64,000 nt of DNA. Source: Benzoatithermus sp963720725 (GTDB taxonomy: Bacteria > Pseudomonadota > Alphaproteobacteria > Geminicoccales > Geminicoccaceae). Positions 43,569-52,347 of this stretch are shown here, piece after piece. The stretch is from NCBI GenBank assembly GCA_963720725.1, contig CAVRGN010000003.1:806001-870000 (forward strand), read 5' to 3'. Every line of letters starts with the position of its first letter. The stretch's first letter is position 1. Made by a program: the position numbers and the translations under genes. Below the pieces are notes generated by a model. It saw only the letters and a list, made by a program, of their open reading frames with translations, did not search any database and was not told the DNA's origin.

Positions 43569-46108
43569 TGGCGATCCGGGCACCCACGGCCGCCACCCCG
43601 CTGCCCGAAGACTCCCCGCGATCACGGGACGACGTCGCGGAGCTGAGCCGGATCTGGGCGGCGCCGTCGGGCTTCAAGGTGATCACCGCCGTCAACAATT
43701 CGATCATCGGCCTCTTCTATATCGGGACCGCGTTGCTGTTCCTGTTGGCCGCAGGCTGCCTGGCCCTGCTCATGCGCATCCAGCTCGCCGTGCCCGAGAA
43801 CGACTTCCTGGTCGGCGGGACCTACAATCAGGTCTTCACCATGCACGGCACGGTGATGATGTTCCTGTTCGCCGTGCCGGTCGTCGAGGCCGTGGCGGTC
43901 TATCTCCTGCCGGCGATGCTGGCCGCACGCGACCTGCCATTCCCCCGCCTCTCCGCCTACGCGTTCTGGGCCTACTTCTTCGGCGGCACCGTGTTCTTCT
44001 GCACGATCTTCTTCGGCGTGGCGCCGGACGGCGGCTGGTTTCTCTATCCACCCTTGACGAGCTACCAGCATTCGCCGGGCATCAACCAGGATTTCTGGCT
44101 GCTCGGGATCGGCTTCATCGAGATCTCCGCCATCGCCGGGGCGATCGAGCTGGTCGTCGGAATCCTGCGCACGCGCGCGCCCGGCATGTCGCTCGACAAG
44201 ATGCCGGTTTACGCCTGGGCCATGCTCGTGGTCGGGCTGATGATCGTCTTCGGCTTCCCCCCGGTGATCCTGGGCACGGCGCTGCTGGAGCTGGAGCGCG
44301 CGCTGCACTGGCCGTTCTTCATCGCCGAGCAGGGCGGGGACCCGCTCTTGTGGCAGCACCTGTTCTGGCTGTTCGGCCATCCGGAGGTCTACATCATCTT
44401 CGTGCCGGCGGCGGGTCTGGTGTCGATGATGGTGCCGGCGATCGCCCAGGCGCGCTTCGTCGGCTACCGGCTGGTGGTCCTGGCGCTGGTCGGCACCGGC
44501 GTGCTCAGCTTCGGCCTCTGGGTGCACCACATGTTCGCGACCGGGCTCCCACGACTGTCCCTGGCCTTCTTCTCGGCCGCATCGATGGCGGTCGCGATCC
44601 CGAGCGGCATCCAGGTCTTCGCCTGGCTGGCCACGCTGGGCAGCGGGCGGCCGCGTTTCAACGTGCCCGGCCTGTTCATCCTCGGGTTTCTGTTCATCTT
44701 CACCCTCGGCGGCCTGACCGGGGTGATGGTGGCGGCGGTGCCGTTCGACTGGCAGGCGCACGACAGCTACTTCATCGTCGCCCACCTCCACTACGTTCTG
44801 ATCGGCGGCATGGTGTTCCCGCTGGCGGGCGCGCTCTACTACTGGGCGCCGATGGCGACCGGTCGCGCCTTTCCTCAGCTCTGGGGCAAGTGGGCGTTCT
44901 GGCTCATGTTCGCGGGCTTCAACCTTGCCTTCTTCCCGATGCACTTCTCCGGCCTCATGGGGATGCCGCGGCGCGTCTACACCTATCCCGCAGGCCTCGG
45001 GCTGGAACTGCCCAACCTTTTGTCGACCATCGGCGCCTTCGTCTTCGCCTCGGGCATTCTGGTCATCCTGGTCGATTTCGTCCGCAACCTCAGGCTGGCG
45101 CCCGGACTCGTCGCCATCAATCCCTGGAACGCCTCCTCGCTCGAATGGCTGCCGAACGACAGCTACGCGGTGCGCAGCATCCCGCTGGTCCGCAGCCGGG
45201 AACCCTTGTGGGATCAGCCGGAACTCTCCCGCGAGGTCGCTGAGGGCCGGCACTACCTGCCCCGATCGGTCACCGGCCAGCGCGAAACCATCGTGACCAG
45301 CCCCGTCGAGGCGACACCACAATACCTGATGATCCTGCCGGGGCCGAGCTGGGATCACGTGCTCGCGGCGCTGTTCACGGCGGGATTCTTCCTGCTGTTG
45401 ACCGTGAAGTTCTACGCTCCGGCGATCGCCTGCGGTGTGCTGGCCGTGGTGTTCGTCCTGCGCTGGGTCTGGACCCTCGACCCCGGGCCGCTCCGCCGGG
45501 AGGTCGACGTCGGGCTTGGTGTCCGCCTGCCGGTGCAGGCGAGCGGGCTCAACTCGCACAGCGGCTGGGCGGTCGTCGTCCTGATCTGCGTCTTCGGCTC
45601 GATCTTCGCCTCGCTGCTGTTCACCTACTTCTTCCTCTGGACCGTCAGTGGCAGCCCCTGGCCGCCCGCCGGGGTGGCGACCCTGCCACCGCCTTCCTTC
45701 CCGGTGGTCGCGGCGCTGCTGCTTCTGCTCAGCTCGCTGGCCGTCCGCTCGGCTTCGGAAGCGCTGCGGCGGCGGCGGCAGGGCAACCGGGCAGTCCTGC
45801 TCCTGCTCCTCGCCGCTCCGATCCTGCTTGCCGGCCTGGCTTGCGAAGCATGGGGACAGTTCGTGGCCGAGGTCGATCCTACGGGCCATGCCTACGGCGC
45901 CACCATCTGGACCATGCTCGGCCTCGACGGGCTGCTCGCGGCAACGCTCGTGATCATGGCCGGCCTGTGCGGAGCCAGACGGTGGGCAGGCATCCTCCAT
46001 CCGGAGCGCCGGGCCACCTTCGACTGCACCGTGATGCTCTGGCACTATGCCGTGGCGCAGGCGCTGGTCGGCATGGCGGTCGTGCACTTCGTGCCCCGAA
46101 TCCTGTGA
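43568..46108 (+). CDS. Cytochrome c oxidase subunit I-III fusion
   Basis: Protein of 846 aa. Residues 1 to about 600 are subunit I. The low-spin haem His is in FTMHGTVMMFLF. CuB and the cross-linked Tyr are in GHPEVYIIF, the two further CuB His in WVHHMFATG, and the haem a3 and a His in DSYFIVAHLHYVLIGG. Residues of about 600-846 form a truncated subunit III with LNSHSGWAVVVLICVFGSIFASLLFTYFFLW and a final VAQALVGMAVVHFVPRIL helix. Fused I-III oxidases are known in several bacterial lineages. It reduces oxygen and pumps protons using electrons from subunit II. Confidence 0.94.
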   Translation: MAIRAPTAATPLPEDSPRSRDDVAELSRIWAAPSGFKVITAVNNSIIGLFYIGTALLFLLAAGCLALLMRIQLAVPENDFLVGGTYNQVFTMHGTVMMFLFAVPVVEAVAVYLLPAMLAARDLPFPRLSAYAFWAYFFGGTVFFCTIFFGVAPDGGWFLYPPLTSYQHSPGINQDFWLLGIGFIEISAIAGAIELVVGILRTRAPGMSLDKMPVYAWAMLVVGLMIVFGFPPVILGTALLELERALHWPFFIAEQGGDPLLWQHLFWLFGHPEVYIIFVPAAGLVSMMVPAIAQARFVGYRLVVLALVGTGVLSFGLWVHHMFATGLPRLSLAFFSAASMAVAIPSGIQVFAWLATLGSGRPRFNVPGLFILGFLFIFTLGGLTGVMVAAVPFDWQAHDSYFIVAHLHYVLIGGMVFPLAGALYYWAPMATGRAFPQLWGKWAFWLMFAGFNLAFFPMHFSGLMGMPRRVYTYPAGLGLELPNLLSTIGAFVFASGILVILVDFVRNLRLAPGLVAINPWNASSLEWLPNDSYAVRSIPLVRSREPLWDQPELSREVAEGRHYLPRSVTGQRETIVTSPVEATPQYLMILPGPSWDHVLAALFTAGFFLLLTVKFYAPAIACGVLAVVFVLRWVWTLDPGPLRREVDVGLGVRLPVQASGLNSHSGWAVVVLICVFGSIFASLLFTYFFLWTVSGSPWPPAGVATLPPPSFPVVAALLLLLSSLAVRSASEALRRRRQGNRAVLLLLLAAPILLAGLACEAWGQFVAEVDPTGHAYGATIWTMLGLDGLLAATLVIMAGLCGARRWAGILHPERRATFDCTVMLWHYAVAQALVGMAVVHFVPRIL

Positions 46109-46127
46109 CCCACCCGATGACCCGCAC

Positions 46128-46514
46128 ATGAGCCTCTACGATACGCCGACCGGACGCCGGGCGCGCTCGGTGACCGCCTCGATCCGGGCGAATGGCGGTC
46201 TGATCGTCTGGAGCGCGCATTTTCTCGTCGTCTACTGCTCGGCCGCCCTGCTGTGCGCGACCGGACTGGCGGAGCGGACGTTCTTGGGCTTCCGTCCCAT
46301 CGTGGCGACCACGGCGTTCGCGACCGTCCTCGCGCTGCTCTTGCTGGCGGCGCTCGCCCTGCGACCGGCGGGCCAGCCGGTACGGACGGCGAGCGCCGAT
46401 CACGATGCCGATCGGTTCCTGATCTGGCAGACCAGGGCGGTCGCCGGCCTGAGCGCGGTCGCGGTCCTGTTCGTGGCCGGTGCCGTCGCCGTGCTCGGAG
46501 ATTCGTGCCGATGA
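46128..46514 (+). CDS. Small membrane protein of the oxidase operon
   Basis: Protein of 128 aa with three predicted hydrophobic segments (about 26-48, 54-76 and 100-122; for example LIVWSAHFLVVYCSAALLC). I do not recognise a family. Its position between the subunit I-III fusion and ctaG, with an ATGA overlap to ctaG, suggests an accessory or assembly subunit that replaces the missing part of subunit III or subunit IV. This is inference from context only. Confidence 0.75.
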   Translation: MSLYDTPTGRRARSVTASIRANGGLIVWSAHFLVVYCSAALLCATGLAERTFLGFRPIVATTAFATVLALLLLAALALRPAGQPVRTASADHDADRFLIWQTRAVAGLSAVAVLFVAGAVAVLGDSCR

Positions 46515-47371
46515 GCCGCGGCTGGCTGCCGCTCGCGGCCGCACTGCTGCTCTCGACCGGACCGGCGGCCGCCCACGAGCCCGACCTGCTCGCTACGCGG
46601 GCCGCATTGCCGGTCGGAGCGATCGGCGCCGGTGCGCTCCTGCTCGCCTATCTCCTCGGGGTGTTCCGCTACCGACGGCGTCGCGGCGGCGCCGGAGCGC
46701 TGTCCCCGGCCAAATTCTGGGCCGGATCGACTGGGGCAGGCCTGGCGCTGCTCGCCGCCTCGCCACCGGCGGAGACCATGATCGGCACCTCCTTCGCCTG
46801 GCATATGGGCCAGCATATGGTCCTGCTGCTGGCGGCTCCGGCCCTCCTGGCAGCCGGGCGGATCGACCTGGCACTGGGCGCCTTGCTGCCCCGCGCTCTC
46901 GCCCGTCCCGGGGGCTCGCTTGGCCGGCTCGCCGGACGGCCGGTGGTGTCCGCGCACCTTCTGCTCTTGTGCGTCTGGCTCTGGCATCTGCCGGGGCCGT
47001 GGCGGCTGGCCGAGGCGAACGACTATGTCCACCTGCTCGATCACGCGATGCTGCTCGGCGCCTCGGTCCTTTACTGGCGGGCGGTGTTCGACCGGACACG
47101 CGCCGCATCGCTCCGTCCCGCGGCCGCCATCTTGGCCAGCCTCGTCCTGATCGTGGGGACGGGCTTTCTCGGCGCCATCCTCACGCTCGCCCCGGTCGCG
47201 CTCTACGGCCCGGGTGTCCCGCTCACCGAGCAGCAGGCCGGCGGGATCCTGATGTGGGTCCCCTGCGGCCTCGCCTATGCCGCTGCGCTGCTATGGGCTC
47301 TGGACCGCTGGCTCGCCCGGCTCGCCGCGTCGGACGACGCGTTACCGGCCGCGACCCCGGTTGCCCGATAG
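46511..47371 (+). CDS. ctaG: Cytochrome c oxidase assembly protein, CtaG (caa3) family
   Basis: Protein of 286 aa with about seven membrane segments after a signal-like start (LPLAAALLLSTGPAAAHEPD). Family motifs are FAWHMGQHMVLLLAAPALLAAG, WLWHLPGPWRLAEANDYVHLLDHAMLLGASVLYW with its conserved His residues, and LTEQQAGGILMWVPCGLAY. These caa3_CtaG proteins are needed for active caa3 oxidase, probably in copper delivery. It is the last gene of the 38992-47371 operon, and no terminator hairpin is obvious after it. Confidence 0.92.
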   Translation: MSRGWLPLAAALLLSTGPAAAHEPDLLATRAALPVGAIGAGALLLAYLLGVFRYRRRRGGAGALSPAKFWAGSTGAGLALLAASPPAETMIGTSFAWHMGQHMVLLLAAPALLAAGRIDLALGALLPRALARPGGSLGRLAGRPVVSAHLLLLCVWLWHLPGPWRLAEANDYVHLLDHAMLLGASVLYWRAVFDRTRAASLRPAAAILASLVLIVGTGFLGAILTLAPVALYGPGVPLTEQQAGGILMWVPCGLAYAAALLWALDRWLARLAASDDALPAATPVAR

Positions 47372-47410
47372 CAGCGCTCACAACAACGCCAAACCGCTGG
47401 TCGCAGCCCT

Positions 47411-48583
47411 TTAGATGCAGTCAGCGCTGCTTCGCAGCGGCCGGAAGAAATCGCGCACCTCCTGGGCCAACGCGTCCGGCTGCTCCATGGCGGCGAAGTG
47501 GCCGCCGCGCGGCATGACGCTCCAGCGGCGGATGTCCGTGAAGGTCCGCGCGGCGAGCGAGCGCGGTGGCCGGACGATCTCGCATGGGAACTGGGCGTAG
47601 CCGGTCGGCACGTCGACCGTGGCGCCTTGGGGTACCGGCCACGGGCCGTGCATGCGCGCGTAGTAGGGCCAGAACGACGAGCCGATCGCACCCGTGAACC
47701 AGTAGAGCGAGATGTTGGCCAGCATCTGGTCCTTGCTCAGCACGCTCTCGACATCGCCGCCGCAGTCGGTCCAGACCCGGAATTTCTCGACGATCCAGGC
47801 GGCGAGGCCAGCCGGCGAATCGGTCAGTCCGAACGCCAGGGTCTGCGGCCGCGTGCCTTGGATCCACTGGTAGCCGGTCTCCTCCTTCATGAAGACCGCG
47901 AGCTCGTCGAGATAGCGGCGCTCGTCGACCGTCGGATCGGCCACCATGGCCGGATCGCGGGGCAGCGGGAGCAGGTTGAGATGGATGCCGAGCACGGCTG
48001 CGGCATGAGCGTAACCGAGCCGTGCACCCACGAACGAGCCCCAGTCGCCGCCTTGCACGGCGAAGCGCCGGTAGCCCAGCGTGCCGGTCATCAGGTCGGC
48101 GACGCAGTCGGCCATCTGCTCGGCCGAGAAGCGCCGCTGCCCGGGCGTGAAGGAGAGGCCGAAGCCCGGCAGCGAGGGCGCGACCAGCGTGAAGGCGTCG
48201 GCCGGATCGCCGCCGAAGCGCGCAGGGTCGGTGAGCCGCGGGATGATCTCCAGGAACTCGAACACCGAGCCCGGCCAGCCATGGAGCAGCAGCAGCGGCA
48301 GCGGCGCCGGCCCGTTGCCTGGGACATGCAGGAAGTGGAGGTCGATCCCGTGCAGCGGCACCTTGTGCTGCGGGAAGGCGTTGAGCCGCGCCTCCTGGGC
48401 CCGCCAGTCGAAGTCGTCGCGCCAGTAGTCGACCAGCCCGCGCAGATAGTCGACGTCGGTGCCGTAGGCCCAGGGTTCGCCAGGAGCCTGGTCGGGAAAG
48501 CGCGTGCGCGCGAGGCGCTCACGCAGGTCCATGATCTCGGCATCGGGCAAGCGCAACGAGAACGGTGGCAATTGCGGGCTCAT
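47411..48583 (-). CDS. Epoxide hydrolase (microsomal EH-like, EHN domain)
   Basis: Protein of 390 aa. The N-terminal EHN domain (about 1-110) has PFSLRLPDAEIMDLRERLARTRFPD and YWRDDFDWRAQEARLNAFPQHK. The alpha/beta-hydrolase core has LLLLHGWPGSVFEFLEI (oxyanion HGWP), the nucleophile Asp in AVQGGDWGSFVGARLGY, an acid in the cap region and the His in PRGGHFAAMEQPD. It opens epoxides to diols in the cytoplasm. It is the last gene of a minus-strand series starting near 50426. Confidence 0.92.
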   Translation of the reverse strand: MSPQLPPFSLRLPDAEIMDLRERLARTRFPDQAPGEPWAYGTDVDYLRGLVDYWRDDFDWRAQEARLNAFPQHKVPLHGIDLHFLHVPGNGPAPLPLLLLHGWPGSVFEFLEIIPRLTDPARFGGDPADAFTLVAPSLPGFGLSFTPGQRRFSAEQMADCVADLMTGTLGYRRFAVQGGDWGSFVGARLGYAHAAAVLGIHLNLLPLPRDPAMVADPTVDERRYLDELAVFMKEETGYQWIQGTRPQTLAFGLTDSPAGLAAWIVEKFRVWTDCGGDVESVLSKDQMLANISLYWFTGAIGSSFWPYYARMHGPWPVPQGATVDVPTGYAQFPCEIVRPPRSLAARTFTDIRRWSVMPRGGHFAAMEQPDALAQEVRDFFRPLRSSADCI

Positions 48584-48608
48584 GACCTCTTCCCGGCGGT
48601 CCTACGAC

Positions 48609-49031
48609 TTAGGCTACGGTGACGGAGACCTCGATGTTGCCGCGCGTCGCTCGCGAGTAGGGGCAGATCTCCTCGTGCGCGGCCTCGGCCAGCGCCTCGG
48701 CCTCGGCGCGCGGAACACCCTTCAGCGTCACGGCCAGATCGACCTTGAGGTTGAACCGGCCGCTTTCCATCCGGCCGATGCCGACCCTCGCGGTGACCGA
48801 GGAGCCTTCCAGCCTGACCTTGCGCTCGCGCGCCGCACGCAACATCGCGTTCTCGAAGCAGGCGGCGTAGCCCGCGGCGAACAGCTCCTCGGGATTGGTC
48901 GTGCCGGGCTTGCCGAGGCCGCCCAGCTCCTTGGGCATCGACAATGGCAGGTCGATCACGCCGTCCGAGGTGCGCACGCGGCCTTCGCGACCGCCCGCCG
49001 AGATGGCTTCCGCCGTGTACATGACGTCCAT
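48609..49031 (-). CDS. ohr: Organic hydroperoxide resistance protein
   Basis: Protein of 140 aa, the normal Ohr length. The peroxidatic Cys is in AAGYAACFENAML (about residue 59) and the resolving Cys in HEEICPYSRATRGNIEV (about residue 124). TNPEELFAAGYAACFENA, rather than an OsmC-like pattern, identifies Ohr. It reduces organic peroxides using lipoylated proteins. No ohrR repressor gene is adjacent, which is the usual arrangement. Confidence 0.94.
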   Translation of the reverse strand: MDVMYTAEAISAGGREGRVRTSDGVIDLPLSMPKELGGLGKPGTTNPEELFAAGYAACFENAMLRAARERKVRLEGSSVTARVGIGRMESGRFNLKVDLAVTLKGVPRAEAEALAEAAHEEICPYSRATRGNIEVSVTVA

Positions 49032-49056
49032 GATCTCTCCTTGCCGCGATGGCCGA

Positions 49057-50160
49057 TCAAGCTTGGTAGGCGAACCTGCGGACCGCGTCCTCGTCCCACG
49101 CGATGCCGTTGCCCGGCCGATTCGGGACGGTGATGTGACCCTCGTTGAGTTCGAAGGGTTCGGCGACGATCGGGTTGCCCCAGTCGCGCCACTCGAGCCA
49201 GTCGGCGGATTCGGTGGCGCGCAGCAGGTGAGCCGAAACCTCGGGGTAGAGATGGCTGGACATGGGGTGACCGGCGGCGCCGGCGATGGCCGCCGCCCGC
49301 ATCCACCCGGTGACGCCGCCGATGCGCATCAGGTCCGGCATGTAGAGATCCGCGGCCCCGGCCCGCACCGCCTCGAAGAACGAGCGCGGCCCGTAGATGT
49401 TCTCGCCGATCTGGACCGGTGTCTTCAGTTCCCGGGTCAGCTGCGCCGACTGGGCGTAGTTGTCGAAGATGATCGGCTCCTCGAACCAGTACAGACCCTG
49501 ATCGTCGAGGCCATGGCAGCGCGAGATGGCTCCCTGCAGCGTCAGGCCCTGGTTGAAGTCGCACATCAGGTCGATCTGCGAGCCGATGGCACCGCGCACC
49601 GCCTCGATCGCCTGGATGTCCTCGCGCAGGCTCGGACGGCCGAGCCTGATCTTGATCGCGCTGAAATCACCCTCGGCGACCAGCTCTTGGGCCTCCTGCG
49701 CCAGCTTCTCCAGGGGCAGAAGCCACAATCCGTTGGTGTTGTAGGCGCGCAGTCTGCCGACGCTGCCGCCCAGCAACTCCGCGAGCGGCAGCCCCGCCGC
49801 CTTGGCCAGGGCGTCCCAGATCGCCATGTCGAGGCCGGCGGCGGCGATCAGGCTGACACCCTGCCGCCCGAGCAGGTGCATGGTGCCGATCGCGTCCCGA
49901 TAAAGGTCGAGCGGCGCAAGCTGCCGACCCTTGAACGCCTCGGCCAGATCCATGATCGCCGGCCCGACATAGCGGATCGCGTTCTTGAGGTAAGGCTCGA
50001 GGTAGCTCCTGCCGACGATGCCCTCCCGCGTCCGCACGTCGATCAGGATGAGCGGCCACTCGGGGTAGGTGCCCACCTTGGACACGATCGGTCGGCGCAT
50101 CGGGATCGCGACCGCGCGCACCTGGACACTCTCAAGGGTAAGCTTCTCTCGCGCCTGCAT
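49057..50160 (-). CDS. Mandelate racemase/muconate lactonizing enzyme-family protein
   Basis: Protein of 367 aa of the enolase superfamily. The metal ligands appear as Asp in DLMCDFNQGL, Glu in YWFEEPI and Glu in QIGENIYGPR. The base on the other face is His in PMSSHLYPEVSAHLL, as in mandelate racemase. The second-strand acid/base motif reads AIKIRLG (K-x-R) instead of the common K-x-K, so the substrate differs from the classic members. Start 50160 is preceded by AGGGGGACG. The reaction is likely racemisation or dehydration of a carboxylate; the substrate is not predictable here. Confidence 0.9.
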   Translation of the reverse strand: MQAREKLTLESVQVRAVAIPMRRPIVSKVGTYPEWPLILIDVRTREGIVGRSYLEPYLKNAIRYVGPAIMDLAEAFKGRQLAPLDLYRDAIGTMHLLGRQGVSLIAAAGLDMAIWDALAKAAGLPLAELLGGSVGRLRAYNTNGLWLLPLEKLAQEAQELVAEGDFSAIKIRLGRPSLREDIQAIEAVRGAIGSQIDLMCDFNQGLTLQGAISRCHGLDDQGLYWFEEPIIFDNYAQSAQLTRELKTPVQIGENIYGPRSFFEAVRAGAADLYMPDLMRIGGVTGWMRAAAIAGAAGHPMSSHLYPEVSAHLLRATESADWLEWRDWGNPIVAEPFELNEGHITVPNRPGNGIAWDEDAVRRFAYQA

Positions 50161-50171
50161 ATGGCGTCCCC

Positions 50172-50426
50172 CTACGCTGCGCCCGCCGGCAGCGGCGGCA
50201 TCATATGTCCATCCGCCGCCGCCTCGGGGGTCGCCTTCAGGCTTCCCGCCCCGCAGAAGCCCTTGGCGTGAACCGCGCGGTAGCCCTTGTGGCTGCCATA
50301 CAGGCCGTTGATGGCATTCACCATTTCCTCGGTATCGGGCTCGTCCTGGGCCGTAGCTGGCCCATGCGCCAGGCTCGTCGCCGCCAGCCCCAGCAGGGCC
50401 GCGGTAAGGGTGCTGCGCAGCTTCAT
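50172..50426 (-). CDS. Exported mini-protein resembling the N-terminus of catalase-related proteins
   Basis: Protein of 84 aa with a signal peptide (MKLRSTLTAALLGLAATSLAHGPATAQ). The mature 57 residues read MVNAINGLYGSHKGYRAVHAKGFCGAGSLKATPEAA, which fits the start of catalase-like peroxidases (SrpA family), including the distal His of the R-x-V-H-A-K-G motif. The remaining 250 or so residues of a catalase-like enzyme are absent: the frame stops in a Pro/Ala tail 11 nt before the enolase-superfamily gene. It may be a remnant or a short stand-alone protein. Ohr nearby also deals with peroxides. Confidence 0.6.
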   Translation of the reverse strand: MKLRSTLTAALLGLAATSLAHGPATAQDEPDTEEMVNAINGLYGSHKGYRAVHAKGFCGAGSLKATPEAAADGHMMPPLPAGAA

Positions 50427-50523
50427 GGCGTTCGCTTCCCTGATCAGGCGTTGCTGTCGACAGAGCGCGCGCGGCGTAAAACCAATTCCGGTCCGTACGC
50501 GCCGAAAGCCTCCCGAGGTCGAC

Positions 50524-51615
50524 CTACCGCTTCGCCAGCCACTCCACGATCGTCGTGCTGAGTTGACCCAGGGACCTGGCGCTCACGAAGATGCCGATGT
50601 GTCCACCCTTGAGCACAACCTCGGTGAAGTCTTCGCTGCCGACCCGGCCGTGCAGAGCCTTGGACATTTCGGGCGGGATGATGTGGTCGGTCTCGGTGTA
50701 GATGTTCAGGACCGGGCAGGCGATGTCGCGCAGCCGGACCGTCTGGCCATCGAGGACGAACTCGTCCTTGATCAGCTTGTTGTCCTGGTAGAGTTCCTTG
50801 AGCCATTGCCGCGAAACCTCGCCCGGCTGGTGCGGCCGGTCGGCGAGCCACCGCTCCATGCGCAGGAAGTTGAGCAGCTTGGCGTGATCGCCCGCAGCGT
50901 CCAGCAGATCGAGATTGTACTTGGTCAGGCTGCGGCCGGGCGTCATCAGCGAGAACAGGTAGCCCACGAACTCGCCCGGCACGATGCCGAGCTGGTCGAC
51001 CAGGCGGTCGATGTCGCCCGGCTCCAGGCTGCGCGCCCAGACGTTCATGAAGCCCCGGTCGATCCGGTTCTCGGTCCGGTCGGCATGGAAGTCGACCGGC
51101 GTGACGGTCGTGATGAGGTTGCGGATGCGGCTCGGATGGAGTGCCGTGTAGCACAGGCTGATCACGCCGCCCTGGCATACGCCGAGCAGGTTGACCGCAT
51201 CGACCCCGTGCCGCCGGCGCATCTCGTCGACGCAGGCTGCGAGATAGTCGTTCACATAGTCGTCGAGCCCGGCATAGCGGTCGGCCCGGCCCGGGTGGCC
51301 CCAATCGACGACGTAGACGTCGAGCCCGGCGCGCAGCAGGTTTCGGACCAGCGAGCGGTCCTCCTGCAGATCCATCATGGTGTAGCGCCCGACCAGGGCG
51401 TAGGTGAGCACGACCGGGATCGGGGCCGGCTTCTCGACCATCGGCCGGTAGCGATAGAGCACCGTCTTGTCGATCTGCAGCACCGCGTCCTTCGGCGTGG
51501 TGCCGATCTGGACGTCGGCATCGCGCACCCGGCCGAGGCGGCCGACGGCGTCGACCAGCTTGCGCTGCGTCTCCCAGCCTTCGCTGAGGGCGGTCTGCGG
51601 AGCTATGTCGATCAT
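50524..51615 (-). CDS. phaC: Class III poly(3-hydroxyalkanoate) synthase subunit PhaC
   Basis: Protein of 363 aa, the length typical of class III PhaC. The lipase-like box with nucleophilic Cys is LLGVCQGGVISL (about residue 150). The catalytic Asp lies in the LNIYTETDHIIPP region and His in VLKGGHIGIFVSA. VYVVDWGHPGRADRYAGLDDYVNDYL is a strongly conserved PhaC block. It polymerises 3-hydroxyacyl-CoA into storage granules together with PhaE, whose gene overlaps it by 4 nt upstream. Confidence 0.95.
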   Translation of the reverse strand: MIDIAPQTALSEGWETQRKLVDAVGRLGRVRDADVQIGTTPKDAVLQIDKTVLYRYRPMVEKPAPIPVVLTYALVGRYTMMDLQEDRSLVRNLLRAGLDVYVVDWGHPGRADRYAGLDDYVNDYLAACVDEMRRRHGVDAVNLLGVCQGGVISLCYTALHPSRIRNLITTVTPVDFHADRTENRIDRGFMNVWARSLEPGDIDRLVDQLGIVPGEFVGYLFSLMTPGRSLTKYNLDLLDAAGDHAKLLNFLRMERWLADRPHQPGEVSRQWLKELYQDNKLIKDEFVLDGQTVRLRDIACPVLNIYTETDHIIPPEMSKALHGRVGSEDFTEVVLKGGHIGIFVSARSLGQLSTTIVEWLAKR

Positions 51616-52325
51616 GCCTGGCCTCGCTCGCTCTTCCCGCTGCCCGCGACGACCTTCAACCGGCTACTGGAGGCGGCCCCCGCCTCCTCGGCCGCAGCAA
51701 GCTGCCGCTTCAGTCGGCGCACTTCCCGTTTCAGGGCATGGAGCGTCTTGTGCACGTCGTCCATCTCGCTGCGCGTCGGCAGGTCCATGGCCTTGGCACC
51801 GATCTCGACCAGCCCGTGCTCGGCTGCCCGGCTCTTCAGGAGCGCGTCGAGCAGGCGGCGCTGCGCGTCGAGGAAATTGTCGGAGCGCTGGGCCTTGAGC
51901 AGGCGCTCGTTGACCGTGGCGGTCCAGCGGTCGAGCAGCTCCCGGCCGTTGCTCGGAATTCTGCCGTCGGCCGCCGACCTCTGGAGGGTGGGCAGGAAAT
52001 CAGCGTAGGCGGCCATCCATGTCTGCGCCACGATGGTGCCGTACTCGGCGCTGCGCTGGGTGACCGCGGCCCAGCATTGGAGCAGGCCCAGCAGCCTGCG
52101 GTCGAGGTCCGGCACGTCCGCGAGCCGCGGTAGGCCGAGGACGGTCTCGAACGGCTGCTCGAGGGCCGCGCCGCCGATGCCCAGCCAGTGGCGCGGGTCG
52201 AACAGCCGCGCGGCCAGCTCGGCCGGCCCGCCTGGATCTTGGCCGGTGCGAAAGGACGAGGTCCAGACCTCGAGCCAGCCGTCCAGGCCCGGAAAGAAGC
52301 CGCTTTCTTGCCGGTCGCCGGTCAT
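51612..52325 (-). CDS. phaE: Class III poly(3-hydroxyalkanoate) synthase subunit PhaE
   Basis: Protein of 237 aa. PhaE is the non-catalytic partner of class III PhaC. The pattern YADFLPTLQRSAADGR...ELLDRWTATVNERLLKAQRSDNFLDAQRRLLDALL and the C-terminal PTRSEMDDVHKTLHALKREVRRLKRQLAAAEE coiled coil are typical. It is shorter than many PhaE proteins. Start 52325 (MTGDRQES) was preferred to the longer frame. The stop overlaps phaC (ATGA), so the subunits are coupled. Confidence 0.9.
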   Translation of the reverse strand: MTGDRQESGFFPGLDGWLEVWTSSFRTGQDPGGPAELAARLFDPRHWLGIGGAALEQPFETVLGLPRLADVPDLDRRLLGLLQCWAAVTQRSAEYGTIVAQTWMAAYADFLPTLQRSAADGRIPSNGRELLDRWTATVNERLLKAQRSDNFLDAQRRLLDALLKSRAAEHGLVEIGAKAMDLPTRSEMDDVHKTLHALKREVRRLKRQLAAAEEAGAASSSRLKVVAGSGKSERGQA

Positions 52326-52347
52326 CGCACGCTCCACCGCTCCGTGT

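Noticed and set aside
43622..46129. 835-codon minus-strand open frame
   Set aside because: It mirrors the oxidase subunit I-III gene and is rich in Gln, Glu, His and Arg without any domain pattern.
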